Assembly (NCBI GenBank): GCA_943372995.1 | Contig: CALSAQ010000009.1 | Location: forward strand, 18,164 to 82,163 | Direction: 5' to 3' | DNA length: 64,000 nt | From: CAJBVG01 sp943372995 | GTDB taxonomy: Bacteria > Bacteroidota > Bacteroidia > Sphingobacteriales > Sphingobacteriaceae | Translations under genes and position numbers: made by a program | Shown: piece after piece, positions 41,314 to 50,146 of the stretch | Layout: every line of letters starts with the position of its first letter | How positions within the stretch are numbered: position 1 is the first letter of the stretch | The notes under the pieces: model-generated | What the model saw: the letters and a program-made list of their open reading frames with translations, nothing else | What the model was told of the DNA's origin: nothing | Databases searched by the model: none

Positions 41314-42444
41314 GTGATATTCATCCAAATTATTCTTTATGGGATACTTCTTGCATACCTATCTTATGTATGTTATTTTATAGTGGGTTGGCTACGAACC
41401 CCATCACAAGAAATCAAAGACCTTATCAGGTATCCTAAAGTAAGCATAATAATTCCAGTTAGAAATGAGGAGCGTTATATTCAGGACTTATTATTAGATA
41501 TACAGAATCAAACATATCCTAAAGAGTTTTATGATGTAATTATCGTTGATGACTATTCAACAGACAAAACTGTTCAGGTAATAAATAGCTTAGGATTTTC
41601 GAATGTAAGAGTAATTCCCTTGGAACTTGAGGAAGAGACATTCGCGTATAAAAAAAAAGCGATAACCACAGGTGTAAATAACTCCGATGCAGAACTCATC
41701 ATTACTACCGATGGCGATTGTAGAATGGGGCCAAATTGGATATGGTCAATAGTGTCTTTTTATAATACTCATCAATATAAATTAATTTCTTCTCCAGTGT
41801 CTTTTCATAATGAGAAATCATGGTATGAAAAAATTCAAACAGTGGAGTTTCAATACTTAATTGGTGTTGGGGCAGCATGTATCAAAAATGGTATGCCAAG
41901 CACTTGTAATGGAGCAAACCTTGCTTATACCAAAGCATTGTTCGAGGAGATCCATGGTTTTGATGGAATAGATGATATTGCTTTTGGCGATGATGAATTG
42001 TTGCTTCATAAAATCTATAAACAATATCCAGAAGGGATTGGATTTAATAAAAGTAAAGAGGCCTTAGTATATACCTATGCAAAAGAAAAGCTAAGCGATT
42101 TTATAGAACAAAGAAAAAGATGGGCAAAGAAAAATGCTAATTATTTCGATAATAGATTGCTTATAATGGTAGCAGTAATTTTTCTTACCAACATATTATT
42201 GTTAGTTGGATTTCCTTTTGCTTTTTTTTATCCAGAAATAAAAAACTTTCTAATCATAACTGGCATCTCTAAAATTATATTCGATGGGGTTTTTATGTAC
42301 ATGACCTTGAGTTTCGTTAATAAGAAGAGTTATTTGTTTTACATGCTACATGTGCTATTTTTCTATATATTCTATATTGTTTATATTGGTATTATAGGGA
42401 ATACAGAATCTACTTACCAATGGAAAGGCCGGAAAGTTATATGA
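41314..42444 (+). CDS. Family 2 glycosyltransferase, membrane-anchored
   Basis: 376 residues. GTG start at 41314: an in-frame stop at 41299-41301 excludes any upstream ATG. One N-terminal membrane helix, a GT-A domain (VSIIIPVRNEERYIQDLL, DVIIVDDYSTDKT, TTDGDCRMGPNW with the metal-binding aspartates, and the late DDELLLHK and QRKRWAKK motifs), and three or four C-terminal membrane helices. This is the layout of processive or lipid-linked GT2 enzymes. The product is unknown. Its stop overlaps the start of the permease gene (ATGA). Confidence 0.9.
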   Translation: MIFIQIILYGILLAYLSYVCYFIVGWLRTPSQEIKDLIRYPKVSIIIPVRNEERYIQDLLLDIQNQTYPKEFYDVIIVDDYSTDKTVQVINSLGFSNVRVIPLELEEETFAYKKKAITTGVNNSDAELIITTDGDCRMGPNWIWSIVSFYNTHQYKLISSPVSFHNEKSWYEKIQTVEFQYLIGVGAACIKNGMPSTCNGANLAYTKALFEEIHGFDGIDDIAFGDDELLLHKIYKQYPEGIGFNKSKEALVYTYAKEKLSDFIEQRKRWAKKNANYFDNRLLIMVAVIFLTNILLLVGFPFAFFYPEIKNFLIITGISKIIFDGVFMYMTLSFVNKKSYLFYMLHVLFFYIFYIVYIGIIGNTESTYQWKGRKVI

Positions 42445-43460
42445 GTAAGGAAGAACATCATAGTCCATTTAAACGTGGATTAAATAAATTGCTAAGAAAT
42501 AAATTAGCAGTGTTTGGTGGTCTGCTAATAATAGCTACAATACTGATTTCAGTTCTAGGTTATTTAATCATGCCGGATAATAGTCCGAATGCAAATGAAA
42601 TGCATTTAGAGATAAGTACATTATCACCTGGATCTACAGTAAAGTTCTATAAAATACCAAATGATAAAGTACCTACTCCTCAAAGTCTTTTATTTACGTG
42701 GTTGTATGGGAAAGAATCGGAGTGGAAATATATTCCAATACTTGATGATTCTTTATTGACTAAATCAACTGAACACACCGTCATAACTAGAAAGTATTGG
42801 CTTGGAACAGATAGGTATGGCAGAGATGTTTTAAGCAGAATGATTTTAGGTACTCGTATTTCTTTGTCGGTAGGAATTGTTTCTGTAATAATCTCGATGT
42901 TCGTAGGTGTTTTTCTAGGAGCAATTGCAGGATATTATGGAGGTAAATGGGATAGTATAATTTCTTGGTTAATCAACGTTATATGGTCTCTACCTTCATT
43001 ATTACTTGTAATTGCGATTTCATTTGCTTTAGGAAAAGGATTCTGGCAGGTTTTTATTGCAATTGGATTGAGCATGTGGGTAGAAGTGGCTCGATTAGTT
43101 AGAGGTCAGATTTTAAGCATAAAAGAAGTTGAATTTGTAGAAGCTGCAAAAGCTTTAGGATATCACGAAATAAGAATAATTTTTAGACATATTTTACCGA
43201 ACATTATCGGTCCATTGTTAGTAATGGCCTCTGCCAATTTTGCTTCTGCTATTTTGTTGGAAGCAGGGCTTAGCTTCTTGGGTTTTGGCGCTCAACCACC
43301 TACTCCTACTTGGGGGGGGATGGTGAAAGAGCATTACGGATATATAATTATGGATGCAGCTTATTTAGCAATTATTCCAGGTCTTGCAATTATGCTATTG
43401 GTATATGCATTTAATATTTTTTCTTCAGGAATTAGGGATGCGTTTGATCAGAAGAACTGA
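42441..43460 (+). CDS. ABC transporter permease of the OppC/DppC family
   Basis: 339 residues from the ATG at 42441, which overlaps the preceding stop codon; an ATG at 42420 would give a longer overlap. It has an N-terminal membrane helix, a periplasmic stretch with LGTDRYGRDVLSRMILGTR, five further helices and the EAA loop (EAAKALGYHEIRIIFRHILP). It would pair with an OppB-like permease, ATPases and a binding protein, none of which is in the window. Family members import oligopeptides, dipeptides or nickel. It overlaps the convergent polymerase gene by 29 bp. Confidence 0.9.
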   Translation: MSKEEHHSPFKRGLNKLLRNKLAVFGGLLIIATILISVLGYLIMPDNSPNANEMHLEISTLSPGSTVKFYKIPNDKVPTPQSLLFTWLYGKESEWKYIPILDDSLLTKSTEHTVITRKYWLGTDRYGRDVLSRMILGTRISLSVGIVSVIISMFVGVFLGAIAGYYGGKWDSIISWLINVIWSLPSLLLVIAISFALGKGFWQVFIAIGLSMWVEVARLVRGQILSIKEVEFVEAAKALGYHEIRIIFRHILPNIIGPLLVMASANFASAILLEAGLSFLGFGAQPPTPTWGGMVKEHYGYIIMDAAYLAIIPGLAIMLLVYAFNIFSSGIRDAFDQKN

Positions 43461-44898
43461 TTACCTTTTTTTCGGAACGGAGTTTAGCATCCATAGAAAT
43501 AATGATGGAAAGAATTAAAAAGAAAATCCCACCGTTTTTGTCGACTTCAACCATATCTCCCAATATTAAATGAATTAAGAAAATTACTAGTGTGGAGAAG
43601 CAAGCAATCATCAGATTTTTTATAAAAGTTTCATTGCTTTTCAAGTAAATGGTTTTTGTTCTTAGCATCGCCCACACATATAAAATAACAAATAGCAAAA
43701 AACCAAAAACACCCTGATCGCAAAAAATAAGTAAGAAATAATTGTGAGTGCTTGATCGCTCGGGATTATCACTTAGATAAGTCACAAATGCTGGGTTAGC
43801 GTAAGTTTTGTAAGTTGGGTAAAAGGTATTGTTCCCAGTTCCCAACCAGAAATTATGCTTAATTAAATTTATTGCAGCTACCCATCTATATACTCTCTCC
43901 ATCCCCGACACATCGCTAAGTTCTACAGTTGCCTCTAAGTGTTTGCCCAAATCCTCTCTATTGAATACTGTCGAAGTGTATTTAGGGGCATACCTCATAT
44001 AATAATTATCATCCACTAATTGATAGCAGAATGCTATAACTCCAATTAATGCAATGATGAAACTAAGCTTTAGAAATTTCGATTTAAATACGATGATGCT
44101 AAAAAGTCCTGCAAGAACTGAGAGCCAAGTTGTACGTGTATAAGATGTAATAATTGCAAATACAAGTATAAGTATGCATGTGATTAAAATAAATCGGATA
44201 ATAAAATTATCCTTATACCAACCATAAGCAGCAATTGAGAATGGTAGTGCTAAGCCTAATGTACAAGCGTAGATAACATGGTTAACATAAAACGGACGAG
44301 CGGATTCATTCACAGTTTCGAAACTAAATCCAGTAAGAGCGTGATTAAAAACCGCATAAAAAACAGTAAGCATTAAAGGCACAAAGAAGCTCCAAAAAGC
44401 TATTTTATAATTTTTCTCATTCTTTAAAATTAACAAAGGAATAAAAATGAATCCACCAAAGAACCATAATTTAGCGAGAAGATATTTTAACGATAGTACA
44501 GGTTCTAATGACACAAAAATGTTTAATACAAATAATAGAATTTGTAGACTAATAATTATTATTAGTGGATTTTTTAGGTATTGCTTAATTTCAGCTCGGT
44601 TATTTATGAGTAAAATCAACCACAATGCAGAAGAAAAAATAAGAAGTGGTTCAGAGGGTGCTGATAAAGTTAAACTTCCGAAAGAAAAATCCAGTGATAT
44701 TGGTAAAGAAGCAAGTAAACAGTAAAAAACAAATTTATAATTGTATAAACTTATTCCTAAAAATATTAGTGCTAAAGGTGCTAAATTAACAAATGGAATG
44801 CCTTTCCAAATACCAATAATATTTGCAAAAGTGAATATCAGTAATGAACTTATGAAGAATAAATATTCACCCTTTCCTATGTTCCTTATATTGTTCAA
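43432..44898 (-). CDS. O-antigen ligase/polymerase (Wzy/WaaL-type) membrane protein
   Basis: 488 residues with about 12 membrane helices and a large periplasmic loop. The Wzy_C/O-antigen ligase signature is visible near NHALTGFSFETVNESARPFY and in ITSYTRTTWLSVLAGLFSII and WLGTGNNTFYPTYKTYANPA with NYFLLIFCDQGVFGFLLFV. It polymerises or ligates surface glycan in the inner membrane. Its start overlaps the stop of the chain-length gene by four bases. Polymerase and ligase roles cannot be separated by eye. Confidence 0.85.
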   Translation of the reverse strand: MNNIRNIGKGEYLFFISSLLIFTFANIIGIWKGIPFVNLAPLALIFLGISLYNYKFVFYCLLASLPISLDFSFGSLTLSAPSEPLLIFSSALWLILLINNRAEIKQYLKNPLIIIISLQILLFVLNIFVSLEPVLSLKYLLAKLWFFGGFIFIPLLILKNEKNYKIAFWSFFVPLMLTVFYAVFNHALTGFSFETVNESARPFYVNHVIYACTLGLALPFSIAAYGWYKDNFIIRFILITCILILVFAIITSYTRTTWLSVLAGLFSIIVFKSKFLKLSFIIALIGVIAFCYQLVDDNYYMRYAPKYTSTVFNREDLGKHLEATVELSDVSGMERVYRWVAAINLIKHNFWLGTGNNTFYPTYKTYANPAFVTYLSDNPERSSTHNYFLLIFCDQGVFGFLLFVILYVWAMLRTKTIYLKSNETFIKNLMIACFSTLVIFLIHLILGDMVEVDKNGGIFFLILSIIISMDAKLRSEKKVISSSDQTHP

Positions 44899-46016
44899 GC
44901 CAGCTTTCTTCTAATAAATGGGAAGGCATCTATTAATGCAATAATAAGTAATGCGAATATAAATACTGAGGCAATTACAATTGCTGATGTTAAAATCCTT
45001 CTTGGGGTCGACGGTATTTCTGGCACATCTGCTTTGTTAATAATAAATTTCTGAGGCAGTGCGCTTTCAAATTCCATTTTAGCACTTTCATACCTTGTTT
45101 TTAAACTAAGATACTTTCTACGTTCTAATTCTTGATTGTTCACATGATTTACGTATGCACCCCCATATTTTTTCAATTTTTCTAAAGTAGGGGCAAGCGA
45201 TTTAACGGCAGCCCTGTAGCCTTCTACTCTTGCTTTTGTCTTTATTAATAAGGTGTCGGGCAACTTACTTTTATTTTCCTCATATACTTTCAACAAAGCT
45301 TCTTCTTGTTCTAAGCGAACTGAATTTGTTGTCAATGATTCATTTAGTTCTTCAAACTGACTGAAATAATCGTATATACCATTGTTTCTTAAGATCGAGA
45401 GTAACTCTTCAACAGAGTCCATTAAGCTTTTCTGACTAAGGTATTCGGCCTCAATTATTCTAAGTGCTTCTTTTGCTTTTACTTTTTGAATTGCAGTCTT
45501 TTGAAAGTCTGCATAATTCGCGATATAATTTGCTATTTCGGCTGCTAATTTTGGGTCTGTATCATAAACAATAACCTCTATTGCTTTATACTCTGTAAGT
45601 TTTGCTTTGTAATTTTTATCAAATAAGGTTCTCATTTTTAATAATGAGACCACTTGAGTTGTATCTATTCCATAATGGCCTGCAAGATGATATTTAATAA
45701 TTACATTATTCTTTAATTCATCTGATTTAAGTATTTGCAATAATTGCTCAGCATCTTCATCACTTCCAAATTCTAATAACCCATATCCTTGTGTGCCAGT
45801 TTCTGTTAGAAGAGTTGTGGAAAGATTAGCGTTGGTTGTAGGGTAAAATATTACATTAGCCTTGTATAATGGCTTAACAAATGATGGACCAGTAAATACA
45901 TAAGTAAGTAATCCTGATAATATACAAACGATTGCAACTGCAAATTTCCATTTCCAGACTAACTTTGCAAAGTATATGACGTCAAAAGAATAGCTCGTTT
46001 CGTGCTCTTTATTCAT
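44895..46016 (-). CDS. Wzz/GumC-like polysaccharide chain-length determinant
   Basis: 373 residues. Two membrane helices, at about 24-44 and 340-362, enclose a periplasmic domain with long coiled-coil helices (EYLSQKSLMDSVEELLSILR, LEQEEALLKVYEENKSKL). The PxxP-type segment ADVPEIPSTPRRIL precedes the second helix, as in Wzz proteins. There is no cytoplasmic tyrosine-kinase domain. It controls polymer length with the neighbouring polymerase. A -7 box at 46040 suggests its own promoter despite the preceding gene on the same strand. Confidence 0.88.
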   Translation of the reverse strand: MNKEHETSYSFDVIYFAKLVWKWKFAVAIVCILSGLLTYVFTGPSFVKPLYKANVIFYPTTNANLSTTLLTETGTQGYGLLEFGSDEDAEQLLQILKSDELKNNVIIKYHLAGHYGIDTTQVVSLLKMRTLFDKNYKAKLTEYKAIEVIVYDTDPKLAAEIANYIANYADFQKTAIQKVKAKEALRIIEAEYLSQKSLMDSVEELLSILRNNGIYDYFSQFEELNESLTTNSVRLEQEEALLKVYEENKSKLPDTLLIKTKARVEGYRAAVKSLAPTLEKLKKYGGAYVNHVNNQELERRKYLSLKTRYESAKMEFESALPQKFIINKADVPEIPSTPRRILTSAIVIASVFIFALLIIALIDAFPFIRRKLA

Positions 46017-46039
46017 GTATGATAAGGTTATTTAGACTG

Positions 46040-46047
46040 CAAAGGTA
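46040..46047 (-). promoter_or_regulatory. Bacteroidota -7 box (TACCTTTG) before the chain-length gene
   Basis: On the minus strand TACCTTTG is a perfect TAnnTTTG match 23 bases before the ATG at 46016, in the 42-bp gap after the flippase gene. A -33 TTG is not evident. Confidence 0.45.
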
Positions 46048-46058
46048 AAATTAATTAT

Positions 46059-47507
46059 CTAAATTATTTTATCCTGCTTTACTAATAAGGTTATTTGCCT
46101 AATTGGGACTAAACGGGTAATTATCAGTATTATTATAGCTAATATTATTCCCAGCGTGTACTTTATAAGCCATAGTATATTTATCCTATCTAGAAAATAG
46201 TATAAAACAAAAACCAATACTATGGAAATGAGTGTTCTGTAAATTAGATTTCTATTGATTTTGATATTAAATTTTATAAATGAAAATACTAACTGACAGG
46301 TAGTTACGAATACATAGGTTATTAATGAGACGATGGCAGCTCCATAAGCGCCATATTTAGGAATAATAATAACGTTCAGCCCTATGTTTATAAGTACACC
46401 TACTAAGGCGATTTGATTTAACAGACGGATATTCCCATTTGCTGTTAATAGGGTTCCAAAAATATATCCATTACAAACAAATACAAAAGCTATAATTAGT
46501 ATAGAAAATATTTCTGCAGAATCAGATAGATTTTCTTTATGTAGTATTCCCATCAATTGTTGTGAACATAGAATGGAAAATACTGCTAATACACATGCAG
46601 GTATAACTAGTATCGAAAATGCAGTTTTTACAAGTGGAACTAAATTCGTTTTTTCACTAATCATCCTTGAAAATAGAGGATATAACAAACCAGCAAATAA
46701 AACCGCAATCATATTTAAAGCATCTATAAGACGGTAGGCTGATGCATAAATACCAACTTCCTTGTTCCCGTTATGGTGAAGCTCTTTTAAAAGAACGGTA
46801 TCGGCCTTCGTATAGATTAACATGAGTAAGGCTAAAATAGCGAATGGGTAGCTTTCTTTTAGAACTACTTTTATTCGCTCCTTGTTCAATTGTAGCTTAA
46901 AAAATGTGGTGTGTTTTTTTACGAAATAGAAAGAAATACAAGAGGAAATAAAGAAAGATAGAGTTTGAAGAATTACAAATGTTTGTATATTGAAATAGGA
47001 TGTAAATACATTAAAATAGAGCACTGGCAAACAAAATAGTATCATCAATAATTTATCTAGGATGGAGATAAATGTATCGGCCTTAAAGTGATGTAATCCC
47101 GCTAAATTTGAACGATGATATAATGTAAACGAGTTGAAAATTTGACCAAGGATTAATATCCAAATTAATGTCCACTCTTGCTGATTGAACCCGCTAATTA
47201 GGCCATAGACTAATAAACAAATGGTATATACAAATGAAAGAATTATTTTTAATGAGAAAGTATTTGAAAAGCTTTCGCTTAATGCATTTACATTTTGTGC
47301 AATATGTCTGTTGTTGTAATTAGTAATACCAGGATCAAGGACAATACTTAAAATAAAACTCAAATTAAAGAGGGCATAAAATAGTCCATAATTCTCAGCA
47401 CCTAAAATATTTTGAGTATGTAAATCGATTCCAAAAATATAGAGTGGTTTAATCAGAAGATTAACAAATATGATTAAGATTAAATTCAGAATAAACTTCT
47501 TTTGCAT
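46059..47507 (-). CDS. Polysaccharide flippase (Wzx/oligosaccharide transporter, MATE-like)
   Basis: 482 residues with 12 to 14 predicted membrane helices and the family pattern of a charged N-terminal segment, YGLFYALFNLSFILSIVLDPG, later KADTVLLKELHHNGNKEVGIYASAYRLID and LLNQIALVGVLINIGLNVII. It flips lipid-linked oligosaccharide across the inner membrane. It starts four bases after the glycosyltransferase gene, in the same operon. Confidence 0.88.
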   Translation of the reverse strand: MQKKFILNLILIIFVNLLIKPLYIFGIDLHTQNILGAENYGLFYALFNLSFILSIVLDPGITNYNNRHIAQNVNALSESFSNTFSLKIILSFVYTICLLVYGLISGFNQQEWTLIWILILGQIFNSFTLYHRSNLAGLHHFKADTFISILDKLLMILFCLPVLYFNVFTSYFNIQTFVILQTLSFFISSCISFYFVKKHTTFFKLQLNKERIKVVLKESYPFAILALLMLIYTKADTVLLKELHHNGNKEVGIYASAYRLIDALNMIAVLFAGLLYPLFSRMISEKTNLVPLVKTAFSILVIPACVLAVFSILCSQQLMGILHKENLSDSAEIFSILIIAFVFVCNGYIFGTLLTANGNIRLLNQIALVGVLINIGLNVIIIPKYGAYGAAIVSLITYVFVTTCQLVFSFIKFNIKINRNLIYRTLISIVLVFVLYYFLDRINILWLIKYTLGIILAIIILIITRLVPIRQITLLVKQDKII

Positions 47508-47511
47508 CTGA

Positions 47512-48651
47512 TTATTTTTTAGGGAATGACAACATCATTTTCTCTATAGAATTCCATAATAACTGAGAGGTTTTATTCCAAGTGAACAACTCTCTCCTTT
47601 TTATTGATTTTTGTATTAAACTATTTCTTATCGAGTTATTACTACTTATATTTTCCATTGCAATTGCGATCTCTTCAATAGAGTGTGGATTTACATATAA
47701 AGCAGCATCATCTGCAACTTCAGGTAAAGAACTAGTGTTAGAAGTTATTACTGGAACCTGACAATACATTGCTTCAAGAATAGGAATTCCAAAGCCTTCA
47801 TAAAATGGAATATAGGTCATAGCTAATGAGGCCCCTATAACATGGTGAAGGTCTGTATTGGAGAGTCTGCCGCAGAAAACAATATCATTTCTATGAATGA
47901 GCTTTTCAAAAGTAGACTTAAAATGTTTGTCGGAATGCATTACACTTCCAACTATTAATAATTTAATTGATGACTTTGTTCTTTCTTTAAATTGATCAAA
48001 GGCAAGGAGAAGATTGCTAATATTTTTTCTGGGATTGAGAGATCCTACGTATATGAAGTAATCTTTGGAATCACTATATTTTTGTTTTACGGAGTATATT
48101 TGTTCTTCTGTTAAAGGCGTGTAACTTTCGTTTGCACCGTTGTATACCACATCAATTTTTTCGCTAGAAATTTTATAGGTATTTACAATGTCTTCTTTAG
48201 AAAACTTAGATACCGTAGCAATTCTTGTTGCATTTTTTGCAAAGATGGGGAAGAAGTGACGATAATACAATCTGGTTAAAAAAGGGACATCTTGTGGGCG
48301 ATGTTCAAATGTGATGTCGTGAATCACAGCTAAAGTAGGCACACTTGGTTTTTGTGGAATAAAACCATCTGGACTAACAAAATAGTCGATGTTGTACTTT
48401 TTTATAGCACGTGGGATTGCAAATTCAAAAAAAAGATAATATAAAAATGGATGTCTGGCTTGTGGAAAAAGTACTACAGGCACTACGTTCTCGGCGAAGA
48501 TGAATTGTTCGGAATACGTTCTGTCGAAGAAGAAATAAAATTCATGCTCTGGATGATTAATACAAATCCTCTTGAGTGTTTCAAAAGTAAACCACCCCAT
48601 TCCCTCTAGTTTGTTTTCGAGTAAAAGCCGAGTATTAATTCCTATTCTCAA
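47512..48651 (-). CDS. Family 4 (GT-B) glycosyltransferase
   Basis: 379 residues. GT-B fold: the C-terminal domain shows the YVGSLNPRKNISNLLLAFDQ donor site and the EX7E motif in YEGFGIPILEAMYCQVPVIT. The N-terminal domain carries NTRLLLENKLEGMGWFTFET and HDITFEHRPQDVPF, typical of mannosyl- or glucosyltransferases in exopolysaccharide clusters. Donor and acceptor are unknown. It lies between the methyltransferase and flippase genes with gaps of five and four bases. Confidence 0.9.
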   Translation of the reverse strand: MRIGINTRLLLENKLEGMGWFTFETLKRICINHPEHEFYFFFDRTYSEQFIFAENVVPVVLFPQARHPFLYYLFFEFAIPRAIKKYNIDYFVSPDGFIPQKPSVPTLAVIHDITFEHRPQDVPFLTRLYYRHFFPIFAKNATRIATVSKFSKEDIVNTYKISSEKIDVVYNGANESYTPLTEEQIYSVKQKYSDSKDYFIYVGSLNPRKNISNLLLAFDQFKERTKSSIKLLIVGSVMHSDKHFKSTFEKLIHRNDIVFCGRLSNTDLHHVIGASLAMTYIPFYEGFGIPILEAMYCQVPVITSNTSSLPEVADDAALYVNPHSIEEIAIAMENISSNNSIRNSLIQKSIKRRELFTWNKTSQLLWNSIEKMMLSFPKK

Positions 48652-48656
48652 AATAT

Positions 48657-49424
48657 TTATACAGGTCGTTGAACTTTAATAATCATATTCGGTGTTAGCA
48701 AAACAGACTTCGAGCTTCTTGCAGATGCGAATAGCGTAACTTTGATAGTAAAACTTATAATCGTCCAAATTATTTTTCGCAAAACTTCTTTTAGAAAACC
48801 ATTCACTTCTAAATGAGAAGCTCTTACCTCAATGTTTGTAAATCCAATACTTAAACTAAGCTGTTGGGCCGATGAACTATTCATATAGTTTTCGTGTGTA
48901 AAATCGCCGTTGGCAAATACTGTTGCAAAAGGGGCATCGTTATTTGGTGTTCTAAATATAGCTATGCCTCCTGGTTTTAGTGATTTTTTTATGAGATTTA
49001 ACAGATCAACTAATTCATCTTTGCTAAAATGTTCGATGATATCTATACCTGTAATTACATCGAAATGACTTTCTTTATCGGACAAATAACTAGAAATGTC
49101 GTTTACCTCCACTTCATTTAATCCGAATTCTTTTGCAATCTTTACCTGACTTTCACTTAAATCAATTCCTTTGAGGTTTGTATAACCTTCATTCTTAAGC
49201 ATCTTTATTAAAGAGCCAAAACCGCATCCAATATCTAAAATAGAGGCATTTCGGTTTATTGGTAGCAAAGGCAATACTTCAGCTTTGAAAAGTAATGCAT
49301 CACTTTTCATTTTTTCTTCAATTTGCAATTGAATATGTCGCCCTGATTGATTTTGATAATAATCTTGGTAAAGTACTTTTCTGTATTGGTAGCTCATATC
49401 TGATAATTCACAAAGTTCAAACAT
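48657..49424 (-). CDS. Class I SAM-dependent methyltransferase
   Basis: About 255 residues. The SAM motif is ASILDIGCGFGSLIKMLKNE, followed by LKGIDLSESQV, FDVITGIDIIEHFSKDELVD and LKPGGIAIFRTPN. It is the first gene of the polysaccharide cluster, so a sugar or lipid-linked glycan is a likely acceptor, though this is inferred. The start may be the ATG at 49424 or 49397; a near-consensus -7 (TAGCTTTTG, plus-strand 49446-49454) would leave about 14 bases before 49424 and argues against the outermost ATG at 49448. Confidence 0.85.
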   Translation of the reverse strand: MFELCELSDMSYQYRKVLYQDYYQNQSGRHIQLQIEEKMKSDALLFKAEVLPLLPINRNASILDIGCGFGSLIKMLKNEGYTNLKGIDLSESQVKIAKEFGLNEVEVNDISSYLSDKESHFDVITGIDIIEHFSKDELVDLLNLIKKSLKPGGIAIFRTPNNDAPFATVFANGDFTHENYMNSSSAQQLSLSIGFTNIEVRASHLEVNGFLKEVLRKIIWTIISFTIKVTLFASARSSKSVLLTPNMIIKVQRPV

Positions 49425-49497
49425 ACAGCAAATCCAACTAAAGCACAAAAGCTAGATAATAAAGCCTCAATATTAAATAGAATTATAAATTTGTTGG

Positions 49498-50097
49498 ATG
49501 TTATTGAAAAGATACCAAGATGTATTAGTAGAAGCGGGTTGCGACGAAGCGGGTAGGGGATGTTTGGCTGGACCAGTATTTGCCGCCGCCGTGGTTTTAC
49601 CACTTGATTTTGAGCATGAAATGTTAAATGACTCGAAACAAATTACAGAAAAGAATAGGTTTTATTTACGTGAAATAATAGAAAAGGAAGCTTTATCTTA
49701 TGCAGTTGGGGTATGTAGTCCGAGAGAGATTGATGAAATTAATATACTAAATGCCTCTTTTTTAGCAATGCATAAAGCAATAGACCAGTTAACATTAATG
49801 CCAGAATTATTACTTATTGATGGGAATAGGTTCAAAAAATATGCTCATTTACAACATCACTGTATTGTGAAAGGAGATGCAAAGTTTATGTCGATAGCAG
49901 CAGCCTCTATACTAGCAAAGACTTACAGAGATGAGTATATGGAAAAAATGGATAAAGAATTTCCTATGTATCGTTGGTCAAAGAACAAGGGATACCCTAC
50001 TAAAGAGCACCGCGATGCTATTGCTAAGCATGGACCTTGTTCGGAACATCGTATGAGTTTTACCTTGCTACCCAGTCAGTTAAGTTTAGGACTATAG
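49498..50097 (+). CDS. rnhB: Ribonuclease HII
   Basis: 199 residues. It starts MLLKRYQDVLVEAGCDEAGR with GCLAGPVFAAAVVLPLDF; the catalytic acids lie in CDEAGRG, LLIDGNRF and TYRDEYMEKMD, with GDAKFMSIAAASILAKTYRD typical of RNase HII. It removes ribonucleotides from DNA and RNA-DNA hybrids. It is divergent from the polysaccharide cluster with about 70 bp between. Confidence 0.96.
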   Translation: MLLKRYQDVLVEAGCDEAGRGCLAGPVFAAAVVLPLDFEHEMLNDSKQITEKNRFYLREIIEKEALSYAVGVCSPREIDEINILNASFLAMHKAIDQLTLMPELLLIDGNRFKKYAHLQHHCIVKGDAKFMSIAAASILAKTYRDEYMEKMDKEFPMYRWSKNKGYPTKEHRDAIAKHGPCSEHRMSFTLLPSQLSLGL

Positions 50098-50122
50098 CCC
50101 TGATTTAGCTGATATTTTTTTG

Positions 50123-50130
50123 TACTTTTG
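50123..50130 (+). promoter_or_regulatory. Bacteroidota -7 box (TACTTTTG) for gcvT
   Basis: TACTTTTG matches TAnnTTTG and lies 16 bases before the gcvT ATG, giving a leader of about 10 bases. The -33 region (around 50100) has no clear TTG. Confidence 0.45.
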
Positions 50131-50146
50131 AACCTTTATAATTTAT

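Noticed and set aside
49486..49493. A perfect TAAATTTG -7 box before rnhB.
   Set aside because: It ends only five bases before the ATG, too close for a leader, unless the start codon is further in; not listed as a promoter.
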